Shown in pieces: positions 37,040-47,000 of a stretch of DNA of 64,000 nucleotides (position 1 is the first letter of the stretch; the number at the start of each line of letters is the position of its first letter). This DNA is from Dokdonia sp. (lineage in GTDB: Bacteria; Bacteroidota; Bacteroidia; Flavobacteriales; Flavobacteriaceae), in NCBI GenBank assembly GCA_020630915.1, contig JAHDIF010000006.1, forward strand, positions 5,241 through 69,240, written 5' to 3'. Both the position numbers and the translations under genes were made by a program. The notes below the pieces were generated by a model, which worked only from the letters and a program-made list of their open reading frames with translations, was not told the origin of the DNA and ran no database searches.

Positions 37040-37849
37040 ATTTTAATTCTAGGGGCATCGGGTTTCTTAGGTGGTGCGCTGTATAAAGAATTATATCGCT
37101 ACTATAATACTTATGGAACCTACAATTCTGGAAAAATTTACAGTGACAATAAGCACTATGTCCAATATGATCTTGTAGCCGATGATGTTTTTGAATTGCT
37201 CAAAAAAATAAAGCCTCAAGTAATTGTCTCTTCCTTGAGAGGTCCTTTTCAAGATCAAATAGAAGCGCATCATCTTATCGCAGAGTATGCTGCGATGTCT
37301 GGCGCTAGAGTGATCTTATTATCCAGTGCAAACGTATTTGACGCTTTCTCTCATTACCCAAGCTACGAGCATGATAAAACCTTATCAGAAAGTGTGTATG
37401 GAAAACTAAAAATGCGTTGTGAGCATATTTTAATGCGCAGTTTACCAGAAAACCAGTACGCCATATGCAGACTACCTATGGTTTTTGGACCTACATCCCC
37501 AAGACTTATGGAGATTAAAAACAGTGTGCTCCTTCATCAACCTGTAGAAGTATTCCCTCATTTAATTATCAATACTACCACAGATGGTAAATTAAGCCAG
37601 CAATTACATTATATTATTAATAGAAATTTGAGTGGTATATTCCATCTAGGAAGTAAAGACCTCATCCATCATAAAGAGTTTGTAAGAGAGCTTATTGAAA
37701 TGTTTGATTTACCACAAAAAGCTATATTCAAAAACGTGTATACTAGCAATTTTGATCGTTATCTCGCTGTGTTGCCTCGTGACAATAAGCTTCCCAAGCA
37801 CTTACAAATAACTAATGAAGAAGTGGTTCAAGGCAGTTTGAAGTTGTAA
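37040..37849 (+). CDS. RfbD-like NAD(P)-dependent sugar-nucleotide reductase; start codon unclear
   Basis: Short-chain dehydrogenase-like fold of the dTDP-4-dehydrorhamnose reductase group. The NAD motif LILGASGFLGG lies at about 37043-37075, but no ATG, GTG or TTG precedes it in frame (the frame opens at 36989 after a TGA). The first canonical start, a TTG at 37196, would delete the cofactor site. I use an ATT at 37040 as a guess, giving 269 residues. Further motifs: VSSLRGPF, AAMSGARVILLSSANVFD, the catalytic YGKLKMRCEHILM (Tyr-x-x-x-Lys) and YAICRLPMVFGP. It may start at a rare codon, or may have lost its start. Confidence 0.72.
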   Translation: MLILGASGFLGGALYKELYRYYNTYGTYNSGKIYSDNKHYVQYDLVADDVFELLKKIKPQVIVSSLRGPFQDQIEAHHLIAEYAAMSGARVILLSSANVFDAFSHYPSYEHDKTLSESVYGKLKMRCEHILMRSLPENQYAICRLPMVFGPTSPRLMEIKNSVLLHQPVEVFPHLIINTTTDGKLSQQLHYIINRNLSGIFHLGSKDLIHHKEFVRELIEMFDLPQKAIFKNVYTSNFDRYLAVLPRDNKLPKHLQITNEEVVQGSLKL

Positions 37850-37918
37850 CTTTACGGGTATGCTTTCGCGAAACCTATCCTGAGCGAAGTCCAAGAGGCG
37901 CTTTTAAAACATAAAATT

Positions 37919-38542
37919 ATGTCTAAAAAAATAACAACCATCATTTTTGACTTAGGAGGAGTCCTTATAGACTGGAGTCCAGAATATGTATATCTCAAAG
38001 AATTTAGAGGAGATCGAGAAAAAATGAATTGGTTTTTAGAACACATCTGCGCTTGGGATTGGAATGTAAATCAAGATGCTGGTTACCCTTTAGAAAAAGC
38101 CACACAAGAACGTATTGTATTATTTCCGGAGTATAAGGAGCTCATAGAAATGTATTATGGCCGCTGGGAAGAAATGCTAGGCTTTGCACACGAAGGAACC
38201 TTACAAATTCTCAAAAGCTTAGTAAACAATCCAGAGTATAGAGTGCTGGCACTTACAAATTGGAGTGGCGAGACTTGGCCTAAAGCTATTGCAAAATTTC
38301 CTTGGTTACAATGGTTTGAAGGTATTTTAGTTTCTGGCGATGAAGGGATGCGCAAGCCATTTCCTGAAATTTATGAACTTATCCTCTCTCGCTATAACAT
38401 CAATGCTAGCGAAGCGGTGTTTATAGATGACAGTAAAGCAAATGTTATAGGGTGCGAAGCCGTTGGCATTCAAGGAATACACTTTACAGATGCTCCTTCT
38501 TTGGAAATGCAACTACGCACGCTAGGAGTTTCATTAAATTAA
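37919..38542 (+). CDS. HAD-superfamily hydrolase (subfamily IA)
   Basis: 207 residues, cytoplasmic phosphatase-type. Motif I TTIIFDLGGVLIDWS (only the first Asp of DxD is present; the third position is Gly, as in the YihX-like group), helical cap about 20-95, motif II LALTNWSG, Lys motif EGMRKPFPEIY and motif IV AVFIDDSKANVIG. Substrate unknown; YihX-like members are sugar phosphate or FMN phosphatases. Six bp before arsC, so probably co-transcribed. A broken palindrome copy (37862) and a repeat fragment ending in CCTGAGCGAAGTCC lie just upstream. Confidence 0.88.
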   Translation: MSKKITTIIFDLGGVLIDWSPEYVYLKEFRGDREKMNWFLEHICAWDWNVNQDAGYPLEKATQERIVLFPEYKELIEMYYGRWEEMLGFAHEGTLQILKSLVNNPEYRVLALTNWSGETWPKAIAKFPWLQWFEGILVSGDEGMRKPFPEIYELILSRYNINASEAVFIDDSKANVIGCEAVGIQGIHFTDAPSLEMQLRTLGVSLN

Positions 38543-38548
38543 AAAAGT

Positions 38549-38890
38549 ATGATCAAAATATACCATAACCCGCGATGTAAAAAAAGTAGAGAAGGTCTGG
38601 CTATTATTGAAAATTCAGAACGTCCTTTTGAGATCATCAAATACGTAGAGCATACACTGTCTAAGGAAGATATAAGAGCTATTTTAGATATCCTTAAAAT
38701 ACCCCCCACAGACCTTATCCGTAAAGGGGAAGCGGTCTGGAAAGAGCACTACAAAGGAAAAGAATTGTCAGAGAATGAGGTGATAGAAGCTATGGTAAAG
38801 CACCCAAAATTGATAGAAAGACCTATTGTTATCAACAATAACAAAGGAATTATTGGGCGCCCACCTGAAAATATCAAATCTATTTTGTAA
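38549..38890 (+). CDS. arsC: ArsC/Spx-family arsenate reductase-like protein
   Basis: 113 residues, thioredoxin-like fold. Begins IKIYHNPRCKKSREGLAII with the catalytic Cys at 10 (CKKS), as in glutathione/glutaredoxin-linked ArsC. Also EIIKYVEHTLSKEDI, DLIRKGEAVWKEHYKG (Arg of the anion site) and LIERPIVINNNKGIIGRPPE, where the Arg of ERPI and that of GRP are the other substrate Arg residues. The set of Arg residues favours arsenate reductase over Spx-type regulator. There are no other ars genes nearby. Confidence 0.88.
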   Translation: MIKIYHNPRCKKSREGLAIIENSERPFEIIKYVEHTLSKEDIRAILDILKIPPTDLIRKGEAVWKEHYKGKELSENEVIEAMVKHPKLIERPIVINNNKGIIGRPPENIKSIL

Positions 38891-38922
38891 ATTCCACCTT
38901 GTAATATGAAATAATCATAATA

Positions 38923-39243
38923 ATGAAAAAACTACTCGCAATTGTTGCCCTTGCTTTTTTAGGAATGGGATACGCTCAAGCTCAAGAAACACTTGATGTA
39001 CCAGGAAACTTAACTGAGACTATAATTCAAGAATTAGGTCTTACAGCAGAACAGCAAGCCTCTGTTACTAAAATCATGTCTGTCTTTCAGCCAGCAATGG
39101 AGCAGATTGAAAATTCCAATCTTAATACCACTGATAAAACAGCTAAGCTTAATGCGTATGCAGATCGTGAAAAATTAAATATGAAAAATATTTTAACAGA
39201 CGCACAGTATGTTAAATATCTAGAATTAACTGGTAGAATTTAA
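38923..39243 (+). CDS. Small exported protein, Spy/CpxP-like helix pattern
   Basis: 106 residues with a signal peptide (LLAIVALAFLGMGYAQAQ). The mature part is helical with a Leu-Gly-Leu-Thr-x-x-Gln segment (IQELGLTAEQQASVTKI) and DAQYVKYLELTG near the end, resembling the LTxxQ repeats of Spy-type periplasmic chaperones, though short. It is followed by its own terminator and by a distantly similar gene. Function unknown. Confidence 0.7.
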   Translation: MKKLLAIVALAFLGMGYAQAQETLDVPGNLTETIIQELGLTAEQQASVTKIMSVFQPAMEQIENSNLNTTDKTAKLNAYADREKLNMKNILTDAQYVKYLELTGRI

Positions 39244-39263
39244 TTCTTGGTAGGATATTTGTA

Positions 39264-39292
39264 AAACGTCAGTTATATACTGGCGTTTTTTA
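39264..39292 (+). terminator. Intrinsic terminator between the two small exported protein genes
   Basis: Stem AAACGTCAGT / ACTGGCGTTT with a short loop and a T-rich tail. Confidence 0.8.
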
Positions 39293-39312
39293 TTGCCATA
39301 AATTGTACACTT

Positions 39313-39660
39313 ATGAAAAAAATATTTGTATTACTTTCTATTTTATTTATAGTATCATTTACTAGTTACAGTCAACAAGTAAATTCAATGGAGAGCATAA
39401 AAACATTAGAAAAAAAAGCAACTAAGGTGGTTAAAGAGCTCAATACTCTTATTGAAGTTTCTAAATATCAACAAAAATCTACAATTCAAATACTGGCTAA
39501 AGTCGCCCAAGAATATCAAGAAATAGAGAACTCAAATAAAGGCGCTTCTGAAAAAACAAAAAACTTTGAAGATCTAGAAAAGAAAAAAGAATACGGATTG
39601 CGTGGTGTTCTCAATAATCAACAATATGAAATGCTTCTTTCTATTTTGGAAAAAGATTAA
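39313..39660 (+). CDS. Small exported helical protein, paralogue of the preceding gene
   Basis: 115 residues with a signal peptide (IFVLLSILFIVSFTSYSQ). The mature part is Lys/Glu-rich and helical (LEKKATKVVKELNTLIEV) and ends with LNNQQYEMLLSILEKD, parallel to the DAQYVKYLEL end of the previous gene. Probably a diverged duplicate. Function unknown. Has its own terminator. Confidence 0.65.
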   Translation: MKKIFVLLSILFIVSFTSYSQQVNSMESIKTLEKKATKVVKELNTLIEVSKYQQKSTIQILAKVAQEYQEIENSNKGASEKTKNFEDLEKKKEYGLRGVLNNQQYEMLLSILEKD

Positions 39661-39680
39661 CACTACTTAAATTTATGTTT

Positions 39681-39711
39681 AACGCCACTTTAACCAAGTG
39701 GCGTTTTTTAT
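39681..39711 (+). terminator. Intrinsic terminator after the second small exported protein gene
   Basis: Stem AACGCCACTT / AAGTGGCGTT, five-base loop, then six T's. Confidence 0.88.
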
Positions 39712-39743
39712 TGGGGTAATTTGCAATCATATTAAACCATCAT

Positions 39744-42176
39744 ATGAAATACATTACTTTAATTACTATAATAATTTTTACATTATCTAATGCCATAGCA
39801 CAAAGGGCACCTGCAAAAGAAATTACTCTTTCTGGAAAGGTTCAAGATAAATCTGGAGGAGTACCTCTTGAATATGCAACCATCACATTAACTAGTGTAG
39901 CACCTCCTAATGAAGTTACAGGAGGCATAACAAATTTTGATGGAGATTTTTCATTCCAAGCTCCGGCAGGTGTTTATGATATCAAAGTAGAGTTCATTTC
40001 TTTTGAGCCTTATGAACTCAAAGCACAAAAATTATTTAAAAATACTTCACTCGGTACTATTGCATTAGAAATTAGTGCCGCTACACTAGAAGAGGTAACA
40101 GTAATTGCCGAGAAAACCACCGTTGAGTATAAACTCGATAAGCAAATTTATAATGTAGGGAAAGATCTTACTGTAAGTGGTGCATCTGTCTCAGATGTGT
40201 TAGATAACGTTCCATCTGTCTCTGTAGATGTAGAAGGTAATGTAGCCTTAAGAGGAAATGATGACGTGCGCATACTTATTAACGGGAAACCATCTGGTCT
40301 TATTGGTTTAAGCGGTACCGAAGCTCTCAGACAGCTGCCTGCAGAATCTATCGAGCGTGTAGAGGTGATTACTTCTCCTTCGGCTAGATACGATGCAGAG
40401 GGAAGTGCAGGTATATTGAACATTATATTACGACGTAGTAAATTACAAGGTCTTAACGGTGCTGTTACGGCTAACATAGGTAATTTCGGCACTGGTGGCC
40501 TGTCTGGTAATGTGAACTATAGAACAGGTGATTTTAATATTTTTGCCACTGGCGGTTATAATATAAGAGGTTCTGAAGGCAATAGTTTAAACAGTCGTAT
40601 CGATGGTGAAAACACATTATTAGAACAAGCAGATTTTAATAGAGAACGCGGCGGACTTACAGCAAATTTGGGTGTCGAGTATTACTTAAATGACAACACA
40701 AGTGTCACTGTGGCTACCGTAATACGAGATAGCAATAATGAAAATGGTTCAGTAAACAACATTACACAAACTAACGATGGTGTTCTTATAGAATCGCAAA
40801 GACTAGCCCCAGAAACAGAAGAGGACAACACAAAACAGCTAAGTCTTAACTTTGACAAGCGTTGGGAAAATGACGGTAATCTGTCTATAGAATTTCAATA
40901 TGAAGATTCCCAAGAAAGAGAATTTACAGATATAAGTAATACTACTTTTAATGCTAATCTGCCTATAGAACTTGAAACTAATGAGACATTAGAAGATCAA
41001 ACGCGACTTTTTGCTCAAGTAGATTTTGTGCAACCACTAGGAGATAATGCCCGCTTTGAAGCTGGTTATAGAGGTAATCTTAGTGAATTAGATACAAAGT
41101 TTACTGTTTTTGACAACGTGGTAGATGACGATAACCCAAACGGTGATTTTTTAATTAATACAGACCTGACCAATAGCCTGATTTACAAAGAAGATATTCA
41201 CGCATTATATACACAATACGGAAGCAAAATAAACAAGTTTAACTTTTTACTAGGTCTGCGTATGGAATACACAGATATTGAGATAGACCAACAAACTACT
41301 AGTGATTTTAATAGTAGAGATTTTACCAACTTCTTCCCTACAGTAAACTTGAATTATGAGCTTAATGAAAAGGAGACCATTAGTCTAGGTTATAACAGGA
41401 GGATAAGAAGACCACGTGGTTTCTTCTTAAATCCATTTCCGTCCAGAACAAGTGCTACAAATTTCTTTCAAGGAAACCCAAACCTCAACCCTAGTTTATC
41501 TAATGGCTTGGATTTTGGGTACTTAAACAGAGTCAGTAAATCTGTTACTCTTAATGGTTCTATCTTTTTTAGACGATCTGAAGATATATTTCAATTTGTC
41601 TTCTTAGATACAGGTCAAACAACGCTGGTGAATGGTGTAGAAGAAAACGTATTAACTAGAACACCTATTAACCTATCCAGAAATGACCGCATAGGTGCAG
41701 AAGCTACCCTCACCTACTCGCCTACAAAAAAATGGCGCATTAATGCAAATGTAAACGTCTTTAACTCTGATACTGTAGGTGAATTTGAAGGTATAGACTA
41801 TGGTGCCACTAACTTTACCTGGACAGCACGTCTTAATAATAAATACACTTTACCGGGAAGTATTGATTGGCAAACCAGAGTAAATTACCGAGGACCTACC
41901 GTAAACGCACAAAGTGAGAGTGATGGGATTTTCTCTGCAGATTTTGCGTTTAGCAAAGACTTATTTAAAGAGCGAGCCTCACTAGCTTTAAACATTAGAG
42001 ACATTTTTAACTCTAGAATAAGAAGATCTACAGTAGCATTTCCTTTTCCAGGAGAAAGCGAGTTTCAGTTTAGAGAACGCTCTATAAATCTATCATTTAC
42101 GTATCGTTTTAACCAAAAGAAAAAGAGAGAACGTGAAGGTGGTTATGGCGGTGGAGACGAAGAGTTTGAAGGATAG
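39744..42176 (+). CDS. TonB-receptor-like outer membrane beta-barrel protein
   Basis: 810 residues: signal peptide (LITIIIFTLSNAIAQ), carboxypeptidase-like domain (LSGKVQDKSGGVPLEYATITL, about 28-110), plug (SVSDVLDNVPSVSVDVEGNVALRGNDDVRILINGKP, ESIERVEVITSPSARYDAEGSAGILNI) and a long barrel of the outer_membrane_beta-barrel family type (NFFPTVNLNYELNEKETISLGYNRRIRRP, FFQGNPNLNPSLSNGLDFGY). The tail after the last strand (FNQKKKREREGGYGGGDEEFEG) is basic then Gly/Glu-rich, unusual for a barrel that should end in an aromatic residue. Ligand unknown. Confidence 0.88.
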   Translation: MKYITLITIIIFTLSNAIAQRAPAKEITLSGKVQDKSGGVPLEYATITLTSVAPPNEVTGGITNFDGDFSFQAPAGVYDIKVEFISFEPYELKAQKLFKNTSLGTIALEISAATLEEVTVIAEKTTVEYKLDKQIYNVGKDLTVSGASVSDVLDNVPSVSVDVEGNVALRGNDDVRILINGKPSGLIGLSGTEALRQLPAESIERVEVITSPSARYDAEGSAGILNIILRRSKLQGLNGAVTANIGNFGTGGLSGNVNYRTGDFNIFATGGYNIRGSEGNSLNSRIDGENTLLEQADFNRERGGLTANLGVEYYLNDNTSVTVATVIRDSNNENGSVNNITQTNDGVLIESQRLAPETEEDNTKQLSLNFDKRWENDGNLSIEFQYEDSQEREFTDISNTTFNANLPIELETNETLEDQTRLFAQVDFVQPLGDNARFEAGYRGNLSELDTKFTVFDNVVDDDNPNGDFLINTDLTNSLIYKEDIHALYTQYGSKINKFNFLLGLRMEYTDIEIDQQTTSDFNSRDFTNFFPTVNLNYELNEKETISLGYNRRIRRPRGFFLNPFPSRTSATNFFQGNPNLNPSLSNGLDFGYLNRVSKSVTLNGSIFFRRSEDIFQFVFLDTGQTTLVNGVEENVLTRTPINLSRNDRIGAEATLTYSPTKKWRINANVNVFNSDTVGEFEGIDYGATNFTWTARLNNKYTLPGSIDWQTRVNYRGPTVNAQSESDGIFSADFAFSKDLFKERASLALNIRDIFNSRIRRSTVAFPFPGESEFQFRERSINLSFTYRFNQKKKREREGGYGGGDEEFEG

Positions 42177-42192
42177 ATGTTGTGTAAATTAC

Positions 42193-42206
42193 GCTTTCGC
42201 GAAAGC
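42193..42206. repeat. Palindrome copy with extended symmetry
   Basis: The 14-bp core lies in a longer perfect palindrome, TTACGCTTTCGCGAAAGCGTAA (42189-42210 region), downstream of the barrel protein gene and ahead of its terminator. Extended symmetry makes this the best copy for a protein-binding or cruciform test. Confidence 0.9.
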
Positions 42207-42228
42207 GTAAACCCAAAATAGCACCCAC

Positions 42229-42260
42229 AAAAAAAGGTCTGCAATTGCAGACCTTTTTTT
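42229..42260. terminator. Bidirectional intrinsic terminator
   Basis: Arms AAAAAAAGGTCTGCA / TGCAGACCTTTTTTT (near-continuous palindrome) between the plus-strand barrel gene and the minus-strand small membrane protein. Confidence 0.92.
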
Positions 42261-42276
42261 ATATCCATATCTTAAT

Positions 42277-42453
42277 TTATTTCGCTTCTCTTTTTGCCTT
42301 CTTAGCTTCTCTTTTTTCTTTTATCATTTCAATAATTGACCCTCCTACCCAGTAAGGGATAACGAATGTCAATAAAAATATCATTAACCAGAATCCTATA
42401 GTCAATATGGTTAAAAAAGCTAAAAATCCTAAATATTGGTCAAAATCGAACAT
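42277..42453 (-). CDS. Small membrane protein, 58 residues
   Basis: ATG at 42453, stop at 42277. Starts MFDFDQYLGFLAFLTI, has two adjacent hydrophobic stretches (LGFLAFLTILTIGFWLMIF and LLTFVIPYWVGG) and a highly charged C-terminus (KEKREAKKAKREAK). The composition is that of a true small membrane protein and it sits before a bidirectional terminator, in its own 420-bp gap. No family recognised. Confidence 0.6.
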   Translation of the reverse strand: MFDFDQYLGFLAFLTILTIGFWLMIFLLTFVIPYWVGGSIIEMIKEKREAKKAKREAK

Positions 42454-42526
42454 AATGTTTATTCCTTCTAATTATTATTACAAAGATACCGTATAAAATT
42501 TATTTCTCGCAAAAGAAAATACATAT

Positions 42527-42575
42527 TTATTGACACCTTATTGACACTAAGTATCGAGTCAAAACTGTAAATTTG
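42527..42575 (+). promoter_or_regulatory. fumC promoter with a phased direct repeat
   Basis: TTATTGACAC occurs at 42527-42536 and again at 42538-42547, an 11-bp period (about one helical turn). A -7 box TAAATTTG matches TAnnTTTG at 42568-42575, 26 bp before the fumC ATG. The repeats may be an activator or repressor site. Confidence 0.5.
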
Positions 42576-42600
42576 TAGACTAAATTTTACATTACAAATT

Positions 42601-43995
42601 ATGGATTATAGAATTGAAAAAGATACCATGGGGGAAGTTCAAGTACCAGCAGATAAGCTTTGGGGTGCTCAAACTGAAAGATCTAGAAATAATTTTAAAA
42701 TAGGTGTTCCAGGGTCAATGCCTATAGAAGTAGTGCACGGTTTTGCGATTCTTAAAAAGGCAGCAGCCTATACAAATTGTGAATTAGGTGCTCTTGCTAT
42801 AGAAAAAAGAGACCTCATTGCCCAAGTATGTGATGAAATTCTTGAAGGAAAACTTGATGATCAATTTCCTTTGGTGATCTGGCAAACGGGTTCTGGAACA
42901 CAAAGTAATATGAATGTAAATGAGGTGATTGCAAATCGTGCGCACCAACTCGCAGGAAAAACCATAGGAGAGGGAGAAAAAACCCTACAACCTAATGATG
43001 ATGTAAATAAATCTCAGTCTTCTAATGATACTTTCCCTACGGGAATGCATATCGCTGGATATAAAAAGATTATGGAAGTCACTATCCCTGGAGTTACTCA
43101 ATTAAGAGATACACTTAAATCGAAAGCCGACGCATTTAAAAATGTCGTAAAAATAGGTCGTACCCATCTTATGGATGCGACTCCCCTTACGTTAGGTCAA
43201 GAATTTTCTGGATATGTATCGCAATTAGATCACGGTCTTAAAGCATTGCACAACACTTTAGATCACTTATCGGAACTGGCTCTAGGAGGAACTGCTGTAG
43301 GAACGGGATTGAATACACCTAAAGGGTATTCTAAAAGAGTATCAGAATATATGGCAGAGTTTTCTGGCTTCCCTTTTAGAACTGCTGAGAATAAATTTGA
43401 AGCCCTAGCCGCTCATGATGCTATTGTAGAAACACACGGAGCACTGAAACAACTGGCTGTTTCTTTAAATAAAATTGCCAATGACATTCGTTTAATGGCT
43501 TCTGGTCCTAGAAGTGGTATTGGTGAGATCACGATTCCAGCAAATGAGCCAGGATCTTCTATTATGCCAGGAAAAGTAAACCCTACGCAGTGTGAAGCAC
43601 TTACGATGGTATGCGCACAAGTAATGGGTAATGATGTAGCCATAGGTGTAGGTGGTATGCAGGGGCATTATGAATTAAATGTATTCAAACCTGTGATGGC
43701 GGCAAACTTATTACAGTCTGCACAGCTTATAGGTGATGCATGTGTTTCTTTTGGAGAACACTGTGCGGCTGGAATAGAACCTAATGAAACCCGTATTAAA
43801 GAGTTACTCAATAATTCATTAATGCTTGTAACGGCTCTCAATACAAAAATAGGCTACTACAAAGCCGCAGAGATTGCTAACACTGCCCATCAAAACGGTA
43901 CAACTCTTAAAGAAGAAGCGATCAATCTTGGTTATGTTACCGAAGAACAATTTGAAGAATGGGTGCGACCAGAAGATATGGTAGGAGAGTTATAG
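42601..43995 (+). CDS. fumC: Fumarate hydratase, class II
   Basis: Iron-free fumarase of the TCA cycle, homotetramer. 464 residues. Visible: [42 protein letters not shown], the catalytic-site [38 protein letters not shown] and the family signature [13 protein letters not shown] at about 318-330. Ends before a bidirectional terminator shared with ccsBA. Confidence 0.97.
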   Translation: MDYRIEKDTMGEVQVPADKLWGAQTERSRNNFKIGVPGSMPIEVVHGFAILKKAAAYTNCELGALAIEKRDLIAQVCDEILEGKLDDQFPLVIWQTGSGTQSNMNVNEVIANRAHQLAGKTIGEGEKTLQPNDDVNKSQSSNDTFPTGMHIAGYKKIMEVTIPGVTQLRDTLKSKADAFKNVVKIGRTHLMDATPLTLGQEFSGYVSQLDHGLKALHNTLDHLSELALGGTAVGTGLNTPKGYSKRVSEYMAEFSGFPFRTAENKFEALAAHDAIVETHGALKQLAVSLNKIANDIRLMASGPRSGIGEITIPANEPGSSIMPGKVNPTQCEALTMVCAQVMGNDVAIGVGGMQGHYELNVFKPVMAANLLQSAQLIGDACVSFGEHCAAGIEPNETRIKELLNNSLMLVTALNTKIGYYKAAEIANTAHQNGTTLKEEAINLGYVTEEQFEEWVRPEDMVGEL

Positions 43996-44016
43996 AACGT
44001 GTGTTTATTATAAATT

Positions 44017-44046
44017 AAAAAAGCAGCTCTAAAGAGCTGCTTTTTT
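44017..44046. terminator. Bidirectional intrinsic terminator (fumC / ccsBA)
   Basis: Arms AAAAAAGCAGCTCT / AGAGCTGCTTTTTT with a two-base spacer between convergent genes. Confidence 0.9.
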
Positions 44047-44063
44047 GATTTATAAGTTCTACA

Positions 44064-47000
44064 CTAAGCCTTCTTTTTATAGTATTTTCTGTATTTCCAA
44101 TGCGATAGTACTCCTAATAAAGCAATCAATACCCCTGTAATTACAATTTTTTGCCCAGCAATATCACCCCCACTTTGATAAGCGTGAAGACCAGAGAGGT
44201 AATAGTTCACTCCAAAATACGTAAACATAATACTCCCTAATGCAATTATAGAAAATAGGTTAAATAACCAGCGCCCTCTCAAACCTGGTATCAAACGCAT
44301 ATGAATCACAAATGCATAAACTATTAGTGATATGAGTGCCCAAGTTTCCTTAGGGTCCCATCCCCAATAACGCCCCCAGCTTTCATTAGCCCATTGTCCT
44401 CCTAAAAAAGTACCTATTGCAAGGAGCACTATACCAACAGTAAGCGCCATCTCGTTAATAAGCGTGAGCTCTTTAATATTGAGATCCATACGCTCTTTGT
44501 TCTTCTCATTTGTAAATATTATGAGAAGTAATGTTACTAATCCTAAGATAGCACCCAACGTAAAAGGCCCATAACTAGCGACAATTACCGCCGTATGTAT
44601 CATTAACCAGTAACTATTTAGAACGGCTTGGAGGTTTGCAATTTCTGGATTCATCCAGTTCATACTTGCCGCCCATAAAATAAATCCCGCTACAAAAGCC
44701 GTACTTGCAATGGTGAGCATACTCTTACGCCCAAAGCCTAACCCAAAAAACATCGTGGCCCATCCTACATACAACACAGACTCATAGGCATCACTCCAAG
44801 GAGCGTGGCCAGAAATATACCAGCGCCAAATCAAGGCTACTGTATGACCCAAAAACAAAAGAATAACAATACCTGCTCCTATTTTTGTCATTAGACTTAT
44901 AAACTTATTAGGATTAAATATCCCAGTAATTACAAACACCATCATAAATAATGCTGCCAGCAAATACATCCAATACAATTTCTTAAAAGGATCATTATTG
45001 TTGTATTGTATCTCTGCATCTATCTTAGCATCTGACGGAATAATCTCTTCTCCAAATTTCTTTTGAAAAGAAGCAATACTCTTTAAAAAAGTATCTGCTT
45101 TAGAATAGTCACCCGTTGTATTTGCCTCTTGTATACTTTGTAAATACAAGGGGATAATTTGCTTACTATATAAACTGTCCATCCCTTTATAGCCAGACTC
45201 AGCTAGCTCTGCATATGAGAGCCATTTGTTATTAGGGTCACCCGGCTTGGGGAAAATCTTTAAGATGCTCCCACCTAGGGTTCTGTTTAACAACCCTAGT
45301 CGTGTACTTACGTCTCTAAATTCTTTATCTATTATGGTAGGAGTAGCAGCTGCATAGGCATCTGGCAAATAAGGATCTAGCTTATTTGTAAGATCTTCTG
45401 TAATAAAATCCATAGCCTTAAAGCGTTTTACATCTTCTGGAACACCTATAATAGTACGTATACTATCATTTCCTTTTTTGAGATAAATAACCTCTGCATT
45501 GTACCAAAGAATAGGGTTTTGGATCATAGAAATCATCACTTGATCTGCATTGAGGCCTGCGTAGGTGTCACTCCTACTTAACTTACGTAAGAGCATGCTG
45601 GAGAACGTATTGATAGGCATCATTCGGCCACCATCATCTTGAATGATCATTCTTCCAAATTTTGCTGCGTGCTCTTTAGAAACCGCTGTCTTTACGATTA
45701 GCGCATCTACTTCTTCGGGCGTGGGTGCTGTGTGATTATTTTCTTTGGGCGTTAAGCTTATAATTTCCTCCGTAGCTTCTTGGCTTAAGGAAATTGTATC
45801 CTCAACTTCAACGGCTGCAGTATTAATCTCTTGTGCTTGTGCTGGGTTTGCTTTCGCGAAAGCGAACAATAAAACAACCATTCCTAGCTTGGCTTTTTTT
45901 GCCTTTACTTTATCCAGCATTCTTTTAAGATCTCCAAAACGAGAGCCTCTATCAAAAAGGATCATCATCATACCCAAATACAATAAAAAGTAACCTATAT
46001 ACGTCACCCAAGTACCCCAAAAATCGTGACTTACTGAAAGTATCGTCCCACTTTCGTCTGGAAAGAAACTAGCTTGAAAAAATCGAAACCCTTTGTGATC
46101 CAGTACGTGATTCATGTAAATGTCATAGTCAAAAGACTCTTCTGGATCTTCTACGGTAATCTTACTCTCAAAAGAGGCATAACTATTCTCAGTTCCTGGG
46201 TATCGCTCTGCAATAAAATCGTTGAGCTTTATAGAAAATGGGAGCGGCAACGCTTTACTTCCATACGACAAGTACATTTTGTAGCCGCCTATTTCTATAC
46301 TTTTTTTATCGTTACTGTAGCCTCTACCCCCTAATAGACCAACTGTTTGGGTTTCTCCATTTACCGTAACATCCACAAAAAGAGCATCTTCTTGGTTCTT
46401 TTCTTTTACTTCCTTCTCTACAACACCCGTACGTCCTTTTAAAGCCGGGTCTGGAATTACTAAGAGCTTTCCTCCTAGATTGTACAAAGCCCTTAGCTTA
46501 AGAGGTTGCTCTACCCCAGCCTGGACTTCTGTTTTGGTCTGAGTTGCCATCACCGTGGCATCTCCAGCAAAAGGGGTTTTAAACGTATAATTTTCTCCGT
46601 CAAATCCTATATTAATAGCACCCTCTGTAGGTTTATTAAAGGCATATAGTACATTGTGAATATTTACCAATTCTCCTTCAACTAAGAAGTGCTCGTGTCT
46701 CTGGTTATCATTACCTGTCTCAACAATCTTGAGATGGTACACACCTTTTTCATCTTCTACAAAACCGTCTTCTGCGCCGTCAATAAATTGGTTAAATTCT
46801 ATCTTAATAGGGTTTCCTTTGAAATCTGTATTCCAAGTGAAGTCGTTATTCAACCTGGGAGATAAGTCCAGCCTTTTTTCTATCGTTCTGCGCAGTCGCC
46901 CTTCATCTGTATCTCCATCTATAAGTACCTCTAAATATGTTTTTTCACTCAAGAACGTATTCTCTGAAGCCCCTTCTTCTATAGGCATCACACCTTCGTA

